From an uncultured bacterium (GTDB taxonomy: Bacteria; Bacteroidota; Bacteroidia; CAILMK01): DNA of 6,537 nt. Of the stretch, positions 1 to 6,045 are shown piece by piece. Under the pieces are notes generated by a model that saw only the letters and a program-made list of their open reading frames with translations, was not told where the DNA came from and did not search any database. Both the position numbers and the translations under genes were made by a program. The stretch lies in contig CAILMK010000014.1 in NCBI GenBank assembly GCA_903835275.1, positions 1 to 6,537 of the forward strand, in the 5' to 3' direction. Position 1 is the stretch's first letter. The number at the start of each line of letters is the position of its first letter.

Positions 1-8
1 GGTAGTAT

Positions 9-896
9 TTACGCCACGTCCGCAAATATCTTTTCCATCCTGCGGAAATAAAATGCTCCGCTTACGAAAAGAATCACTGCGGAAATAGTACCCATTCCGA
101 TCAAATCCCATGGCATCGGAACCTTACCGATCAGGCTTGCACGAAAACCTTCTATCACTCCTGCCATTGGATACAATCCGTAAACCAATCTTGCCCAGTA
201 ACCATGAACCGCAGTTATTTTCTGGTCAAACTGTACTATGGACCAAACCACAGGAGCACCGAACATCAATATCTGAACAATAAATGTAATCGCGAATTTT
301 ATATCCCTGTACTGAACTGCCAGTGCGGAAAGCCACATGCCAATACCGCCAGCGGTAAGTATCATTAATAAAATTAATAATGGTGCGTAAATCAACTGCC
401 ATGAAGGCCAAAGTCCGTAAAAAGGCATCATTATAAAAAGGACTCCCAATGCAATTCCGAAATCTGCAAGCTTTGCAAAGACGGGAGTTAGTGGAATAAT
501 CAACCTCGGAAAATATACCTTGGAAAGCAAGGAAGCCGAAGTGATCAGGCTGTTTGTTGAGTTACTGAGCGAAGTTGAGAAATATGTCCACGGAACTACG
601 CCGGCATACATCCATATCTTGTACGGAGTGCCGTCCCCTTTCATACCGCCGATACTACCAAAAACGGTAGCAAAAACTAGCATAGTTAAAACCGGATTTA
701 ATATTGCCCAGGCAAATCCAAGTATCGTTTGCTTATACAATACCGTAATATCCCGGAGTACAAATAACTGGAAGAGATCACGGAATTCAACCAATTCGCG
801 CAGGTTTAATACCTGCCATCCTTTTTTCGCCTCTATAATAACCTGATGTGGCTCATAGGGGACTTCTTCATTTTGTTTTTCCTGTACTGAATTCAT
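9..896 (-). CDS. wzm: Wzm-type ABC-2 polysaccharide/O-antigen export permease
   Basis: This is the membrane half of an ABC transporter that moves a lipid-linked polysaccharide across the inner membrane, powered by the Wzt ATPase encoded two genes upstream. The 295-residue length is a little above the usual 260-280 because of a polar N-terminal tail (residues 1-30). An amphipathic segment with the family pattern LRDITVLYKQTILGFAW (about 47-63) leads into the first membrane span. Hydrophobic spans lie near 60-83, 97-115, 135-160, 168-192, 200-222 and 263-284, giving six helices. Family features also include YFPR (128-131), QYRDIK (195-200) in the cytoplasmic loop before the fifth helix, YPM (242-244) and the C-terminal FRRMEKIFADVA. 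The ATG lies 7 bp after the glycosyltransferase stop, so it is translated from the same message. It is the last gene visible, and whether the operon continues beyond the left edge is unknown. TagG-type teichoic acid permeases share this fold, but the Bacteroidota context favours Wzm. Confidence 0.93.
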   Translation of the reverse strand: MNSVQEKQNEEVPYEPHQVIIEAKKGWQVLNLRELVEFRDLFQLFVLRDITVLYKQTILGFAWAILNPVLTMLVFATVFGSIGGMKGDGTPYKIWMYAGVVPWTYFSTSLSNSTNSLITSASLLSKVYFPRLIIPLTPVFAKLADFGIALGVLFIMMPFYGLWPSWQLIYAPLLILLMILTAGGIGMWLSALAVQYRDIKFAITFIVQILMFGAPVVWSIVQFDQKITAVHGYWARLVYGLYPMAGVIEGFRASLIGKVPMPWDLIGMGTISAVILFVSGAFYFRRMEKIFADVA

Positions 897-903
897 ATTT
901 TAA

Positions 904-1995
904 TTATGCAATTTGCCTGTTTTTGATCATGTTGAAAACTGTTCCCAATCTTTTTTGCCAGGTATGATCCCGCTGTGCACGTATATATCCGGACATGCGT
1001 ATTTTTTCCCTGAGCATATCGTGATTCAAATAATATTTTATTTTGTCAAGGCATTCTTCCTTGTCTTTAAAGAACACAATTTCTTCATCTTCTTCAAAAA
1101 ACTCCTTCAACTCCTCATTGTATTCCGTCAGGTAAAATCCGCCGCTCATTGGTACTTCAAAATCACGAAGGCGAACTTGCTTAACCGGATTTGAACTCAA
1201 ATGCGTTTCCCCACACATACTGAATCCAAGATTGATCTTAGAGGTATTGAAGGCATCTATCATCTGGTCATCATCTGCAAAACCACACAGTATTTTATTT
1301 GGCAAATAATTGCCCTTGCCCATTAAATGATATCCGTACCGCAATAAGTGCCTGACCCTACCTTCTTCCTTTCTCCAATTCTCTCCCCAAACCTTTAACT
1401 TGAATTTTGCATCGTAAATAGCCTTGATGTACGTATACCTGTCGGCATACCTGCCGCCTACAAATGATACCTCGTTTTTATACGGCAGATCAAGGAATTT
1501 ATAAATCTTGGGATTTGCTGCTTCCTGGCAATAGATGGGATTTGCACCAATTTTTTTATAACTTTCCATCATGAATTTTTCCGGCACCAGGCAAAAATCG
1601 TATGCAGGTGCAAGATCACGTATCAGATAAAACTGGTACGATGCATTGCAAAACCAATTGATGGTAATGATACCCATTCCCTTTATTTCCTCAATCAGTT
1701 CCCTGCTACAATACGCAGAAGAAAAATAACTGAAGAATACATCAATGGGTTTTTGCTTGTGATGAAATTTGATTTGCTTCAGCAATTCAAATTCAATCCT
1801 GCTTTTTTCTTTTCCAATCATTTGCTCATTGACAACACGGACAAAATCCTGATGCATAGCAATGTTGTACAAATCATACTGGAAACGAATTACTTCATCC
1901 GCAATATCACAAAGCGGAAGGTACAGGTTATTGTACCATGTTAGTGAGTCATACTGATGATTCCCCTGATCATGCGCGGCGTAAAAAATTCTCAT
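904..1995 (-). CDS. CgeB-like glycosyltransferase (GT-B fold)
   Basis: This probably transfers a sugar from a nucleotide donor during polysaccharide assembly or decoration in the cytoplasm; donor and acceptor cannot be read from the sequence. The 363-residue protein starts with a Rossmann-like strand (MRIFYAAH) and has no signal peptide or membrane span. The C-terminal half resembles the glycosyltransferase domain of the CgeB/YkvP (spore maturation protein) family: SFVGGRYADR (177-186), the strand and loop KLKVWGENW (199-207), INLGFSM (254-260) and the diagnostic block VRLRDFEVPMSGGFYLTEY (274-292), followed by EELKEFFEEDEEIVFF. The acidic EYNEEL region probably corresponds to the nucleotide-sugar binding end of the GT-B fold. 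Its ATG overlaps the Wzt stop codon by 4 bp (ATGA), implying translational coupling, and it ends 7 bp before the permease. Its place between the two transporter halves ties it to the same glycan. Family assignment is fairly secure; specificity is unknown. Confidence 0.85.
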   Translation of the reverse strand: MRIFYAAHDQGNHQYDSLTWYNNLYLPLCDIADEVIRFQYDLYNIAMHQDFVRVVNEQMIGKEKSRIEFELLKQIKFHHKQKPIDVFFSYFSSAYCSRELIEEIKGMGIITINWFCNASYQFYLIRDLAPAYDFCLVPEKFMMESYKKIGANPIYCQEAANPKIYKFLDLPYKNEVSFVGGRYADRYTYIKAIYDAKFKLKVWGENWRKEEGRVRHLLRYGYHLMGKGNYLPNKILCGFADDDQMIDAFNTSKINLGFSMCGETHLSSNPVKQVRLRDFEVPMSGGFYLTEYNEELKEFFEEDEEIVFFKDKEECLDKIKYYLNHDMLREKIRMSGYIRAQRDHTWQKRLGTVFNMIKNRQIA

Positions 1996-3290
1996 GCCTG
2001 TTTTTTAAGGTTGAAAGAAAATGAGTTCTTTTCATCCATCTTTTTTTTTTCGGTAAATTGCCATTCCAGCTGCGGACGCAACCATGCCTGAGCAAGTTTT
2101 CCAATGTAAATACTGTCTTCACGCCGAAGCGTAACATTAAAACTCAATCCTCTTGAAAGGATCAGGTGTTCAATGGAAGGATTTACAATGGATGCCGAAA
2201 TAAAATACTTGTTTTGACCCAGCAAATTTGCAGGGATCTTACAAGCAGCCTTATAAATACCGGGGGGAGTATTCTGGCTATCATTCGATGTTTTAAGTTC
2301 TGCACTCAGCAATGAAGTATTTTCTTCATCCACGAGTGATATGATAAATTGCAAGTCTTTAATATCTCTGAAGACTTCCAGTTCAGTTTCTATTTCTATT
2401 TCTTCGTCAGATAGAAATTCCTTTCTCAGATTTCCATCCGCTGCTTTTATAGCGATGGAATTGAGATTGAATGTCGGCAGGGCGTAGGTGATATTATGCT
2501 CTGCTGTTCTTTCAATTTCTTCTGCATTGAGAAAGGGTTCTTCTGAATGTGATTCATTCAGGTAGGCTGTTACCACTTCGGTACAATTCCCATCCATGCT
2601 GACGCTTCCGTCTTTCAGGAGTATGGCGCGGTTACATAGGTTTTTCACGGCACTCATGTTGTGGCTAACGAGTAAAATCGTTTTACCACTTTGATGCGCC
2701 ACTTCATTCATTTTGCCCATGCATTTCTGCTGGAATGCCGCATCACCAACCGCGAGGACTTCATCAACGATCAGAATTTCCGCCTGCAAATGCGCGGCTA
2801 CAGAAAAGGCAAGCCTCACTTTCATTCCGCTGGAATATTGCTTGACGGGCATATCCAGAAATTCGCTGACTTCAGCAAAGTCCACAATTTGCTCCATCTT
2901 GCTGTTGATCTCGGATTTTTTCATTCCAAGCAAAGTGCCATTCAGATATACATTTTCCCTGCCACTGAGTTCAGGATGAAATCCTGTTCCTACTTCCAGG
3001 AGGGAAGAAATTCTTCCATCAATGATCGCCCTTCCTGAGGTTGGCGGCGTGATCCTTGAAAGTATTTTCAGCAAAGTACTTTTTCCTGCTCCGTTTCTTC
3101 CAATAACACCTAGAATATTTCCCTGTTCAAGGTTAAATGAAACATCTTTCAGTGCCCAAAACTTTTTAGAGCTGATATTTTTACCCATAAAAATGCCCAA
3201 TAAGCTCTGGCTGAAAACACCGGGCTTGAATCCCCGCGTTGCCATTGCGTACTGTTTGGAAAGCCTTTCGGCTGTTATTGCATTTGTCAT
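1992..3290 (-). CDS. wzt: Wzt-type ABC transporter ATPase with C-terminal glycan-recognition-like domain
   Basis: This is the cytoplasmic ATPase that drives polysaccharide export through the Wzm permease. The nucleotide-binding domain spans about 1-245: the Wzt/TagH hallmark FWALKDVSF (44-52), Walker A GRNGAGKST (64-72), the ABC signature YSSGMKVRL (152-160), Walker B ILIVDEVLAVGD (172-183) and the H-loop histidine in LLVSHN (H210). At 432 residues it is much longer than a minimal NBD of about 250. The remaining 180 or so residues are predicted beta-rich (for example IEIETELEVF, LQFIISLVDEEN, YFISASIV), the layout of Wzt proteins whose C-terminal domain binds the modified end of the O-antigen in E. 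coli O8/O9a. That this domain binds the local glycan is inference. Its ATG overlaps the methyltransferase stop by 4 bp, and its own stop overlaps the next ATG by 4 bp. An A10 run near the 3' end (2041-2050) could slip, changing only the last 17 or so residues. Confidence 0.95.
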   Translation of the reverse strand: MTNAITAERLSKQYAMATRGFKPGVFSQSLLGIFMGKNISSKKFWALKDVSFNLEQGNILGVIGRNGAGKSTLLKILSRITPPTSGRAIIDGRISSLLEVGTGFHPELSGRENVYLNGTLLGMKKSEINSKMEQIVDFAEVSEFLDMPVKQYSSGMKVRLAFSVAAHLQAEILIVDEVLAVGDAAFQQKCMGKMNEVAHQSGKTILLVSHNMSAVKNLCNRAILLKDGSVSMDGNCTEVVTAYLNESHSEEPFLNAEEIERTAEHNITYALPTFNLNSIAIKAADGNLRKEFLSDEEIEIETELEVFRDIKDLQFIISLVDEENTSLLSAELKTSNDSQNTPPGIYKAACKIPANLLGQNKYFISASIVNPSIEHLILSRGLSFNVTLRREDSIYIGKLAQAWLRPQLEWQFTEKKKMDEKNSFSFNLKKQA

Positions 3291-4087
3291 GATCTCACTG
3301 CTAAAAAATTCGCAGTTAAAAATATTTCGAGTGATTCCGAGTATTTCTCAATGGGGTAAAGTCCGTCCTGCAAGATCCTGTATATTGCATAATCAGGCGA
3401 AAGCAGATAGAAAAAATCCTTGAAGTATGTCCCTGAATCTATATTACATCCTCCAAATTCAAACTGGATATGCGCGATGTCTTTGTTTTCAATCATATTT
3501 CTAGCGCCTTTCAAAATTGAAAGCTCGCTTCCTTCAGTATCCAGTTTCAAAAAATCAATGGCTGAAATATTATTTTCTTCGCAAAAAGCGTCTATGGTAT
3601 TGAACTCAGCATCCCCGCTGGATCTCATTTTTACCCCGATATGCGAAAGTTCGCGCCTGTACATGCTACTGATCCCCGGGTATTTTTCATTGGTAAACAA
3701 TTCCGCCTTGCCGGCTTTATCTGAAAAACCAATATTAAATATTTTAACCGGACTCCCTGAAAGCACATTTTTGAGCTGTACGAAGTTAGCTCTATCAGGT
3801 TCGAAAGCATAAAGGGAGGCATTTTTTTTAACTTTCGAAAGAAGCATTTTAGAATAGTCACCATACTTGGCGCCGACATCAAAAATGACCGGATTTGCGG
3901 AATCAAAGGTGATTTTATCAAGAATATCCGCTTCCCCGCTATCACCAACTTCACTCCCCATGCCATAATTCATTCCCTCCAAGCCACGCTTATAGAGTGA
4001 CTGATAAAAGGACTGATTCGCCTTTTTACCAATTGTTGCCGATGAAAAAGAAAGCATCCGAAGAATAAGTTTTTCGAAAAAGGACAT
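3287..4087 (-). CDS. FkbM family SAM-dependent methyltransferase
   Basis: This enzyme is expected to methylate a hydroxyl group on a sugar or other small acceptor, using S-adenosylmethionine. The N-terminal 60 residues are variable. The class I methyltransferase core follows: motif I VIFDVGAKYGDYS (67-79) for SAM binding, the acidic end of strand 2 in YAFEPD (93-98), NIGFSDKAG (118-126), and the FkbM signature IDFLKLDTEGSELSIL (177-192) with the conserved DTEG. The strand HIQFEFGG (206-213) follows. Length (266) fits the family. The gene ends in an ATGA overlap with the Wzt ATPase. Methylation of the terminal sugar is a known chain-length stop signal read by Wzt C-terminal domains in some O-antigens, so a capping role is attractive but inferred; internal O-methylation is equally possible. 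It is 126 bp downstream of the NusG paralogue with no clear -7 box between, so it is probably co-transcribed with it. Confidence 0.9.
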   Translation of the reverse strand: MSFFEKLILRMLSFSSATIGKKANQSFYQSLYKRGLEGMNYGMGSEVGDSGEADILDKITFDSANPVIFDVGAKYGDYSKMLLSKVKKNASLYAFEPDRANFVQLKNVLSGSPVKIFNIGFSDKAGKAELFTNEKYPGISSMYRRELSHIGVKMRSSGDAEFNTIDAFCEENNISAIDFLKLDTEGSELSILKGARNMIENKDIAHIQFEFGGCNIDSGTYFKDFFYLLSPDYAIYRILQDGLYPIEKYSESLEIFLTANFLAVRS

Positions 4088-4213
4088 TGATTGTCTGGTA
4101 AATACGGGATTTATACCGGGTATTAATCTGAGTTGTTGATGGCTGAACTTTGCACAGCTCCGCCAAGTCAGTCACATTCGCAGACCGATAAAATCCTAAT
4201 ATTTGGCTGCTAA
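4088..4213. other. 126-bp untranslated gap between the NusG paralogue and methyltransferase genes
   Basis: No ORF or TAnnTTTG box was found on the minus strand here, so read-through from the NusG paralogue is likely. The gap holds the ops-like sequence and an 11-nt palindrome (ATACC, central G, GGTAT at 4113-4123). It is much longer than any other intergenic space in the cluster, where the genes overlap or sit 7 bp apart. Confidence 0.5.
4152..4164 (-). promoter_or_regulatory. ops-like element in the gap after the NusG paralogue
   Basis: The minus strand reads GGCGGAGCTGTGC. The enterobacterial RfaH-recruiting ops element is GGCGGTAGCGTGC; nine of thirteen positions agree without gaps, including both ends (GGCGG and GTGC), and the middle AGC also aligns if one base is shifted. 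It lies on the transcribed orientation between an RfaH-like gene and the operon it probably controls. A match this good in a 126-bp gap could arise by chance roughly one time in ten at equal base frequencies. Confidence 0.25.
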
Positions 4214-4750
4214 TCAGGCTCTTAATTGCCTTTTCACATATATTTTAGGCACTTCCACTAAAACAACTTTTCCAAGTTGTTCCAGTCGTACTGCCAGTCG
4301 TTTCTTTCCTTTGTGGTTAATTATTTCTCCCTGTAATCCCTGTAACGGCCCTGCAATAACTTCTATTCTTTCCCCTGTATTGAAGAGTAAATCATCTACT
4401 TCAACTCCAAGAGGATCAATGAGTAATTGCTTAATTTCCTCCACCTCTTCAGGGCGCAGGATGGCAGGTTTTCCGTTAAAGCGCACGTAATTCAATATCC
4501 CTTCCGTATAGGCTATCTTATCGAAACCGGATACAAGACAATTAACAAAAATATAACCGCTGAAAAGTGGGGACTCTACCCATTTTTTCCGATCACTCCA
4601 CTGCTTAAGTTGTTTATAAACAGGAAGAAACACCTCTTCACCAATTGCTTCCAGGCGGTCCCTAACCTTTTTTTCCGCCCTTGGCCTGGTGTACCAGATG
4701 TACCACTGCTTCACAGTAGATGAATTTTTGTCAGTATATCTATAATCCAA
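4214..4750 (-). CDS. NusG paralogue, RfaH/UpxY-type transcription processivity factor
   Basis: This is a specialised NusG-family protein expected to bind RNA polymerase and help it read through the downstream polysaccharide operon, as UpxY proteins do for Bacteroides capsule loci and RfaH does in enterobacteria. The NGN domain covers about 15-110: KQWYIWYTRPRAEKKVRDRL, then FLPVYKQLKQWSDRKKWVE (41-59), PLFSGYIFVN (61-70) and LNYVRFNGKPAILRPEEVEEI. A KOW motif occupies about 126-153 (TGERIEVIAGPLQGLQGEI). It is the first gene of the cluster, the usual position for UpxY. The start is a non-ATG codon. TTG at 4750-4748 gives 178 residues, and an in-frame TAA two codons before it blocks any longer form. 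GTG at 4714-4712 (residue 13) would give 166 residues beginning right at the conserved KQWYIWYT and is at least as likely. No ATG occurs in the first 95 codons. No UpxZ-like partner is visible. Confidence 0.92.
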   Translation of the reverse strand: MDYRYTDKNSSTVKQWYIWYTRPRAEKKVRDRLEAIGEEVFLPVYKQLKQWSDRKKWVESPLFSGYIFVNCLVSGFDKIAYTEGILNYVRFNGKPAILRPEEVEEIKQLLIDPLGVEVDDLLFNTGERIEVIAGPLQGLQGEIINHKGKKRLAVRLEQLGKVVLVEVPKIYVKRQLRA

Positions 4751-4773
4751 AGTTTATAGCTGGTGCACTCCTG

Positions 4774-4781
4774 CAAAAATA
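4774..4781 (-). promoter_or_regulatory. Candidate -7 box for the polysaccharide-export operon
   Basis: The minus strand reads TATTTTTG, matching TAnnTTTG. Transcription would begin near 4767, leaving a short leader of about 17 nt before the TTG start. A rival reading uses the TTTTTG of this same site as a -33 element and TAAACTTTG at 4756-4748 (one base too long) as the -7 box. That would place the start near 4741 and force translation from GTG at 4714. Neither reading has both boxes perfect. Confidence 0.4.
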
Positions 4782-4812
4782 CAACACAATAGAGGATTTA
4801 GGTTAAGATTTC

Positions 4813-4827
4813 GATGAATAATTCATC
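4813..4827. repeat. 15-nt palindrome upstream of the NusG paralogue
   Basis: GATGAAT and ATTCATC are perfect inverted 7-bp arms around a single central A. It sits about 32 bp upstream of the candidate -7 box of the NusG paralogue, a suitable place for an activator or repressor site. Function is not shown. Confidence 0.5.
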
Positions 4828-4848
4828 AATTTTCAGAGGGGGACGGAA

Positions 4849-4883
4849 GAATTGCGAATTGCGAATTGTCAATTGCGAATTTG
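4849..4883. repeat. Tandem heptamer array, five units of GAATTGC
   Basis: Five 7-bp units lie head to tail: GAATTGC, GAATTGC, GAATTGT, CAATTGC and GAATTTG. The first two are identical and the last three each differ by one or two bases. The array is intergenic, about 100 bp upstream of the NusG paralogue. AATTGCGAATTGCG-like intergenic arrays are, from memory, found scattered in several Bacteroidota genomes. Confidence 0.85.
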
Positions 4884-4935
4884 AAGGCAGAAAAAATTAT
4901 TCTCCGGGCTTAGATAAAACATTTTAATGGTTATT

Positions 4936-5001
4936 TCAAAAGACGTGAGTAGAAATCAAAATCTCAAGTTCATCCAAAGAAATCGGTTCCCAATTTGTCA
5001 T
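4936..5001 (-). CDS. Possible 21-codon ORF or remnant of a longer gene
   Basis: An ATG-to-TGA frame of 22 codons starts 17 bp after the reductase stop and encodes a peptide opening MTNWEPISLDELEILI. It reads like a real protein N-terminus: acidic, with a helix-like SLDELEILI segment. From memory (not checked) it resembles the first residues of small uncharacterised Bacteroidota proteins of the W-x-PIS-x-x-E/D-L type, which are normally about 100 residues. If so, this is the stub of a gene cut short by mutation or rearrangement. No continuation in any frame is evident in the 180 bp that follow. It may equally be chance. Confidence 0.22.
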   Translation of the reverse strand: MTNWEPISLDELEILISTHVF

Positions 5002-5018
5002 AATTATTAAGATTATTC

Positions 5019-5891
5019 CTACACCTTCTTCACCAAATACTGATCCACGCTTTCGAAATTAAAAAATGGGAATTCCGAAAGAAATTTATGGGATTTCAGG
5101 CCGCCTTGCAAAGGGCGCGACGCCGGTTGGTTGAGTTCTGCGGTATTGCACGGAATAACTTCGACTTTATTGCCGGGAAAATAAGAAATGACTTTTTCGG
5201 CAAGTTGTACCCGATTGAAATAATCCGTTCCTGCTATATGATAGATGCCTTCCTGATTTTCTTTCAAAAGTAACCATAAAGCTTTCGCAAGATCCATAGC
5301 ATTTACAGGGGTTGCATACTGGTCCACAGGCAGGCGCAATTTCAATTCTTCCTTGTTTTTACAAACATTTATAAGGCGGCTGATGAAGTTTTTATCGCGT
5401 AGTTCATCCCCATAAACATTGGTAATCCGCAAGATCAACCAATTCTTTACCTCACTCCTGATAATTTCCTCTGCTTCAAGCTTATGTTTGGCGTATATAC
5501 TTAAAGGATTTACCTTGGCATTTTCATCATAAGGGCCTTCTTTTCCATCGAATACATAATCGGTGGATATGTAAATAATGGTCGCCCCAAATGCGTTTGC
5601 CAGTTGCGCCATATTCAGCGTGGATTCCACGGTTTGGCGATAACTTTCTTCGGGTTTTTGTTCGCAAAGATCTACATGAGTCAAGGCACCGGCATGAAGA
5701 ATATGCGTTGGCTTGAATTTATGAATATCAAAATTCAGCGGATTATCAAGGTTCAGGGTATCAAAGAATTGGGTATTGGGGGTAGAATACGTAAAATGCG
5801 TCCCAACTACATGACAATCATGCTGTTTAGAAAAATAATCCAGGCAATTTCCACCCACCAGTCCGGAAGCCCCGGCAATTAATAACCTCAT
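5019..5891 (-). CDS. RmlD-like extended SDR family reductase/epimerase
   Basis: This is an NAD(P)-dependent short-chain dehydrogenase/reductase acting on a nucleotide sugar in the cytoplasm, most like dTDP-4-dehydrorhamnose reductases. Residues 1-14 hold the Rossmann dinucleotide motif GASGLVGG (7-14). HAGALTHVDLCEQKPEESY (66-84) matches the RmlD-type block around the fourth strand. STDYVFDG (109-116) supplies the active-site Ser/Thr region, and the catalytic YxxxK is YAKHK (Y133, K137). NPLSIYAKHKLEAEE and LRITNVYGD (154-162) are further family marks. Length (290) is normal. No rmlA, rmlB or rmlC is in the window, so the substrate is not assigned; a housekeeping or MAT2B-like SDR role cannot be excluded. 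The ATG at 5891 is chosen because AAAGGAG lies 11 bp upstream and the glycine-rich motif follows at once. It lies 268 bp upstream of the NusG paralogue, so it may be a separate transcription unit. Its leader carries two hairpins and a U-tract. Confidence 0.88.
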   Translation of the reverse strand: MRLLIAGASGLVGGNCLDYFSKQHDCHVVGTHFTYSTPNTQFFDTLNLDNPLNFDIHKFKPTHILHAGALTHVDLCEQKPEESYRQTVESTLNMAQLANAFGATIIYISTDYVFDGKEGPYDENAKVNPLSIYAKHKLEAEEIIRSEVKNWLILRITNVYGDELRDKNFISRLINVCKNKEELKLRLPVDQYATPVNAMDLAKALWLLLKENQEGIYHIAGTDYFNRVQLAEKVISYFPGNKVEVIPCNTAELNQPASRPLQGGLKSHKFLSEFPFFNFESVDQYLVKKV

Positions 5892-5902
5892 GCGGATAAT
5901 TT

Positions 5903-5909
5903 CTCCTTT
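5903..5909 (-). promoter_or_regulatory. Shine-Dalgarno-like AAAGGAG before the reductase ATG
   Basis: AAAGGAG on the minus strand lies 11 bp before the ATG at 5891. Such purine-rich sites are uncommon before Bacteroidota genes and absent from the other genes here; it supports the chosen start. Confidence 0.45.
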
Positions 5910-5936
5910 GCGTTTATGAAATTTCTAATGATGGTG

Positions 5937-5970
5937 CAAATTAACACTTAAATAGCCAATTAATACCAAA
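5937..5970 (-). promoter_or_regulatory. Weak second promoter for the reductase, after the terminator
   Basis: The minus strand has TTTG at 5970-5967, a 22-bp spacer and TTAATTTG at 5944-5937, which deviates from TAnnTTTG at the second base. Spacing is within the Bacteroidota range. If real, the reductase would be transcribed independently of the upstream leader, with a start near 5930. The TTTG overlaps the end of the terminator U-run. Confidence 0.25.
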
Positions 5971-5999
5971 AAAAATGGGCAGCCAAGACAGGCTGCCCA
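5968..5999 (-). terminator. Rho-independent terminator-like hairpin, leftward
   Basis: A perfect 9-bp GC-rich stem (TGGGCAGCC with GGCTGCCCA on the plus strand) and a 6-nt loop are followed on the minus strand by eight T. No U-run follows on the plus strand. No minus-strand gene lies between this element and the divergent lipoprotein gene, so it either attenuates the leader of the reductase gene or ends a short RNA. Confidence 0.72.
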
Positions 6000-6039
6000 A
6001 AGGCCGAACGCCCAATATGTCCGGCCTACAATCTTAAAG
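5968..6039 (-). ncRNA. Candidate structured leader or small RNA ending in a terminator
   Basis: Reading the minus strand from the predicted start, a first hairpin pairs 6027-6019 with 6009-6001 (9 bp including one G-U wobble; 9-nt loop). One base later a second hairpin pairs 5999-5991 with 5984-5976 (9 bp, 6-nt loop), followed by eight U residues at 5975-5968. The wobble pair becomes an A-C mismatch if the plus strand is transcribed, and the U-run lies only on the minus side, so the structure makes sense as a leftward RNA. It could be an attenuator of the reductase gene or a free RNA of about 70 nt. No known riboswitch class is recognised. Confidence 0.35.
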
Positions 6040-6045
6040 TCAGGA

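Noticed and set aside
913..1194. Plus-strand open frame opposite the CgeB-like gene
   Set aside because: Lies wholly inside a well-supported minus-strand gene, has no family features and reads as an antisense shadow; the same holds for plus-strand frames at 520-846, 1753-1944, 2691-3038, 3022-3423, 3420-3812, 4203-4490, 4427-4723, 5088-5273 and 5604-5882.
3631..3966. Second minus-strand frame within the methyltransferase gene as an overlapping gene
   Set aside because: The main frame carries all SAM-methyltransferase motifs across this stretch; the alternative shows no recognisable domain.
4113..4123. ATACC-G-GGTAT palindrome as a terminator before the methyltransferase
   Set aside because: The arms are only 5 bp, there is no U-run on the minus strand after it, and termination here would silence the operon.
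4849..4883. Heptamer array as a CRISPR or integron-type repeat
   Set aside because: Units are 7 bp with no spacers, and no associated genes are present.
5019..5891. Naming the reductase rmlD (rhamnose synthesis)
   Set aside because: The motifs fit RmlD-like SDRs broadly, but no other rhamnose pathway gene is in the window and the 268-bp gap separates it from the export operon, so a substrate was not assigned.
5968..6027. Hairpins as an attenuator of the plus-strand lipoprotein gene
   Set aside because: They lie upstream of its -7 box, the U-run is on the minus side, and a stem pair is lost when read on the plus strand.
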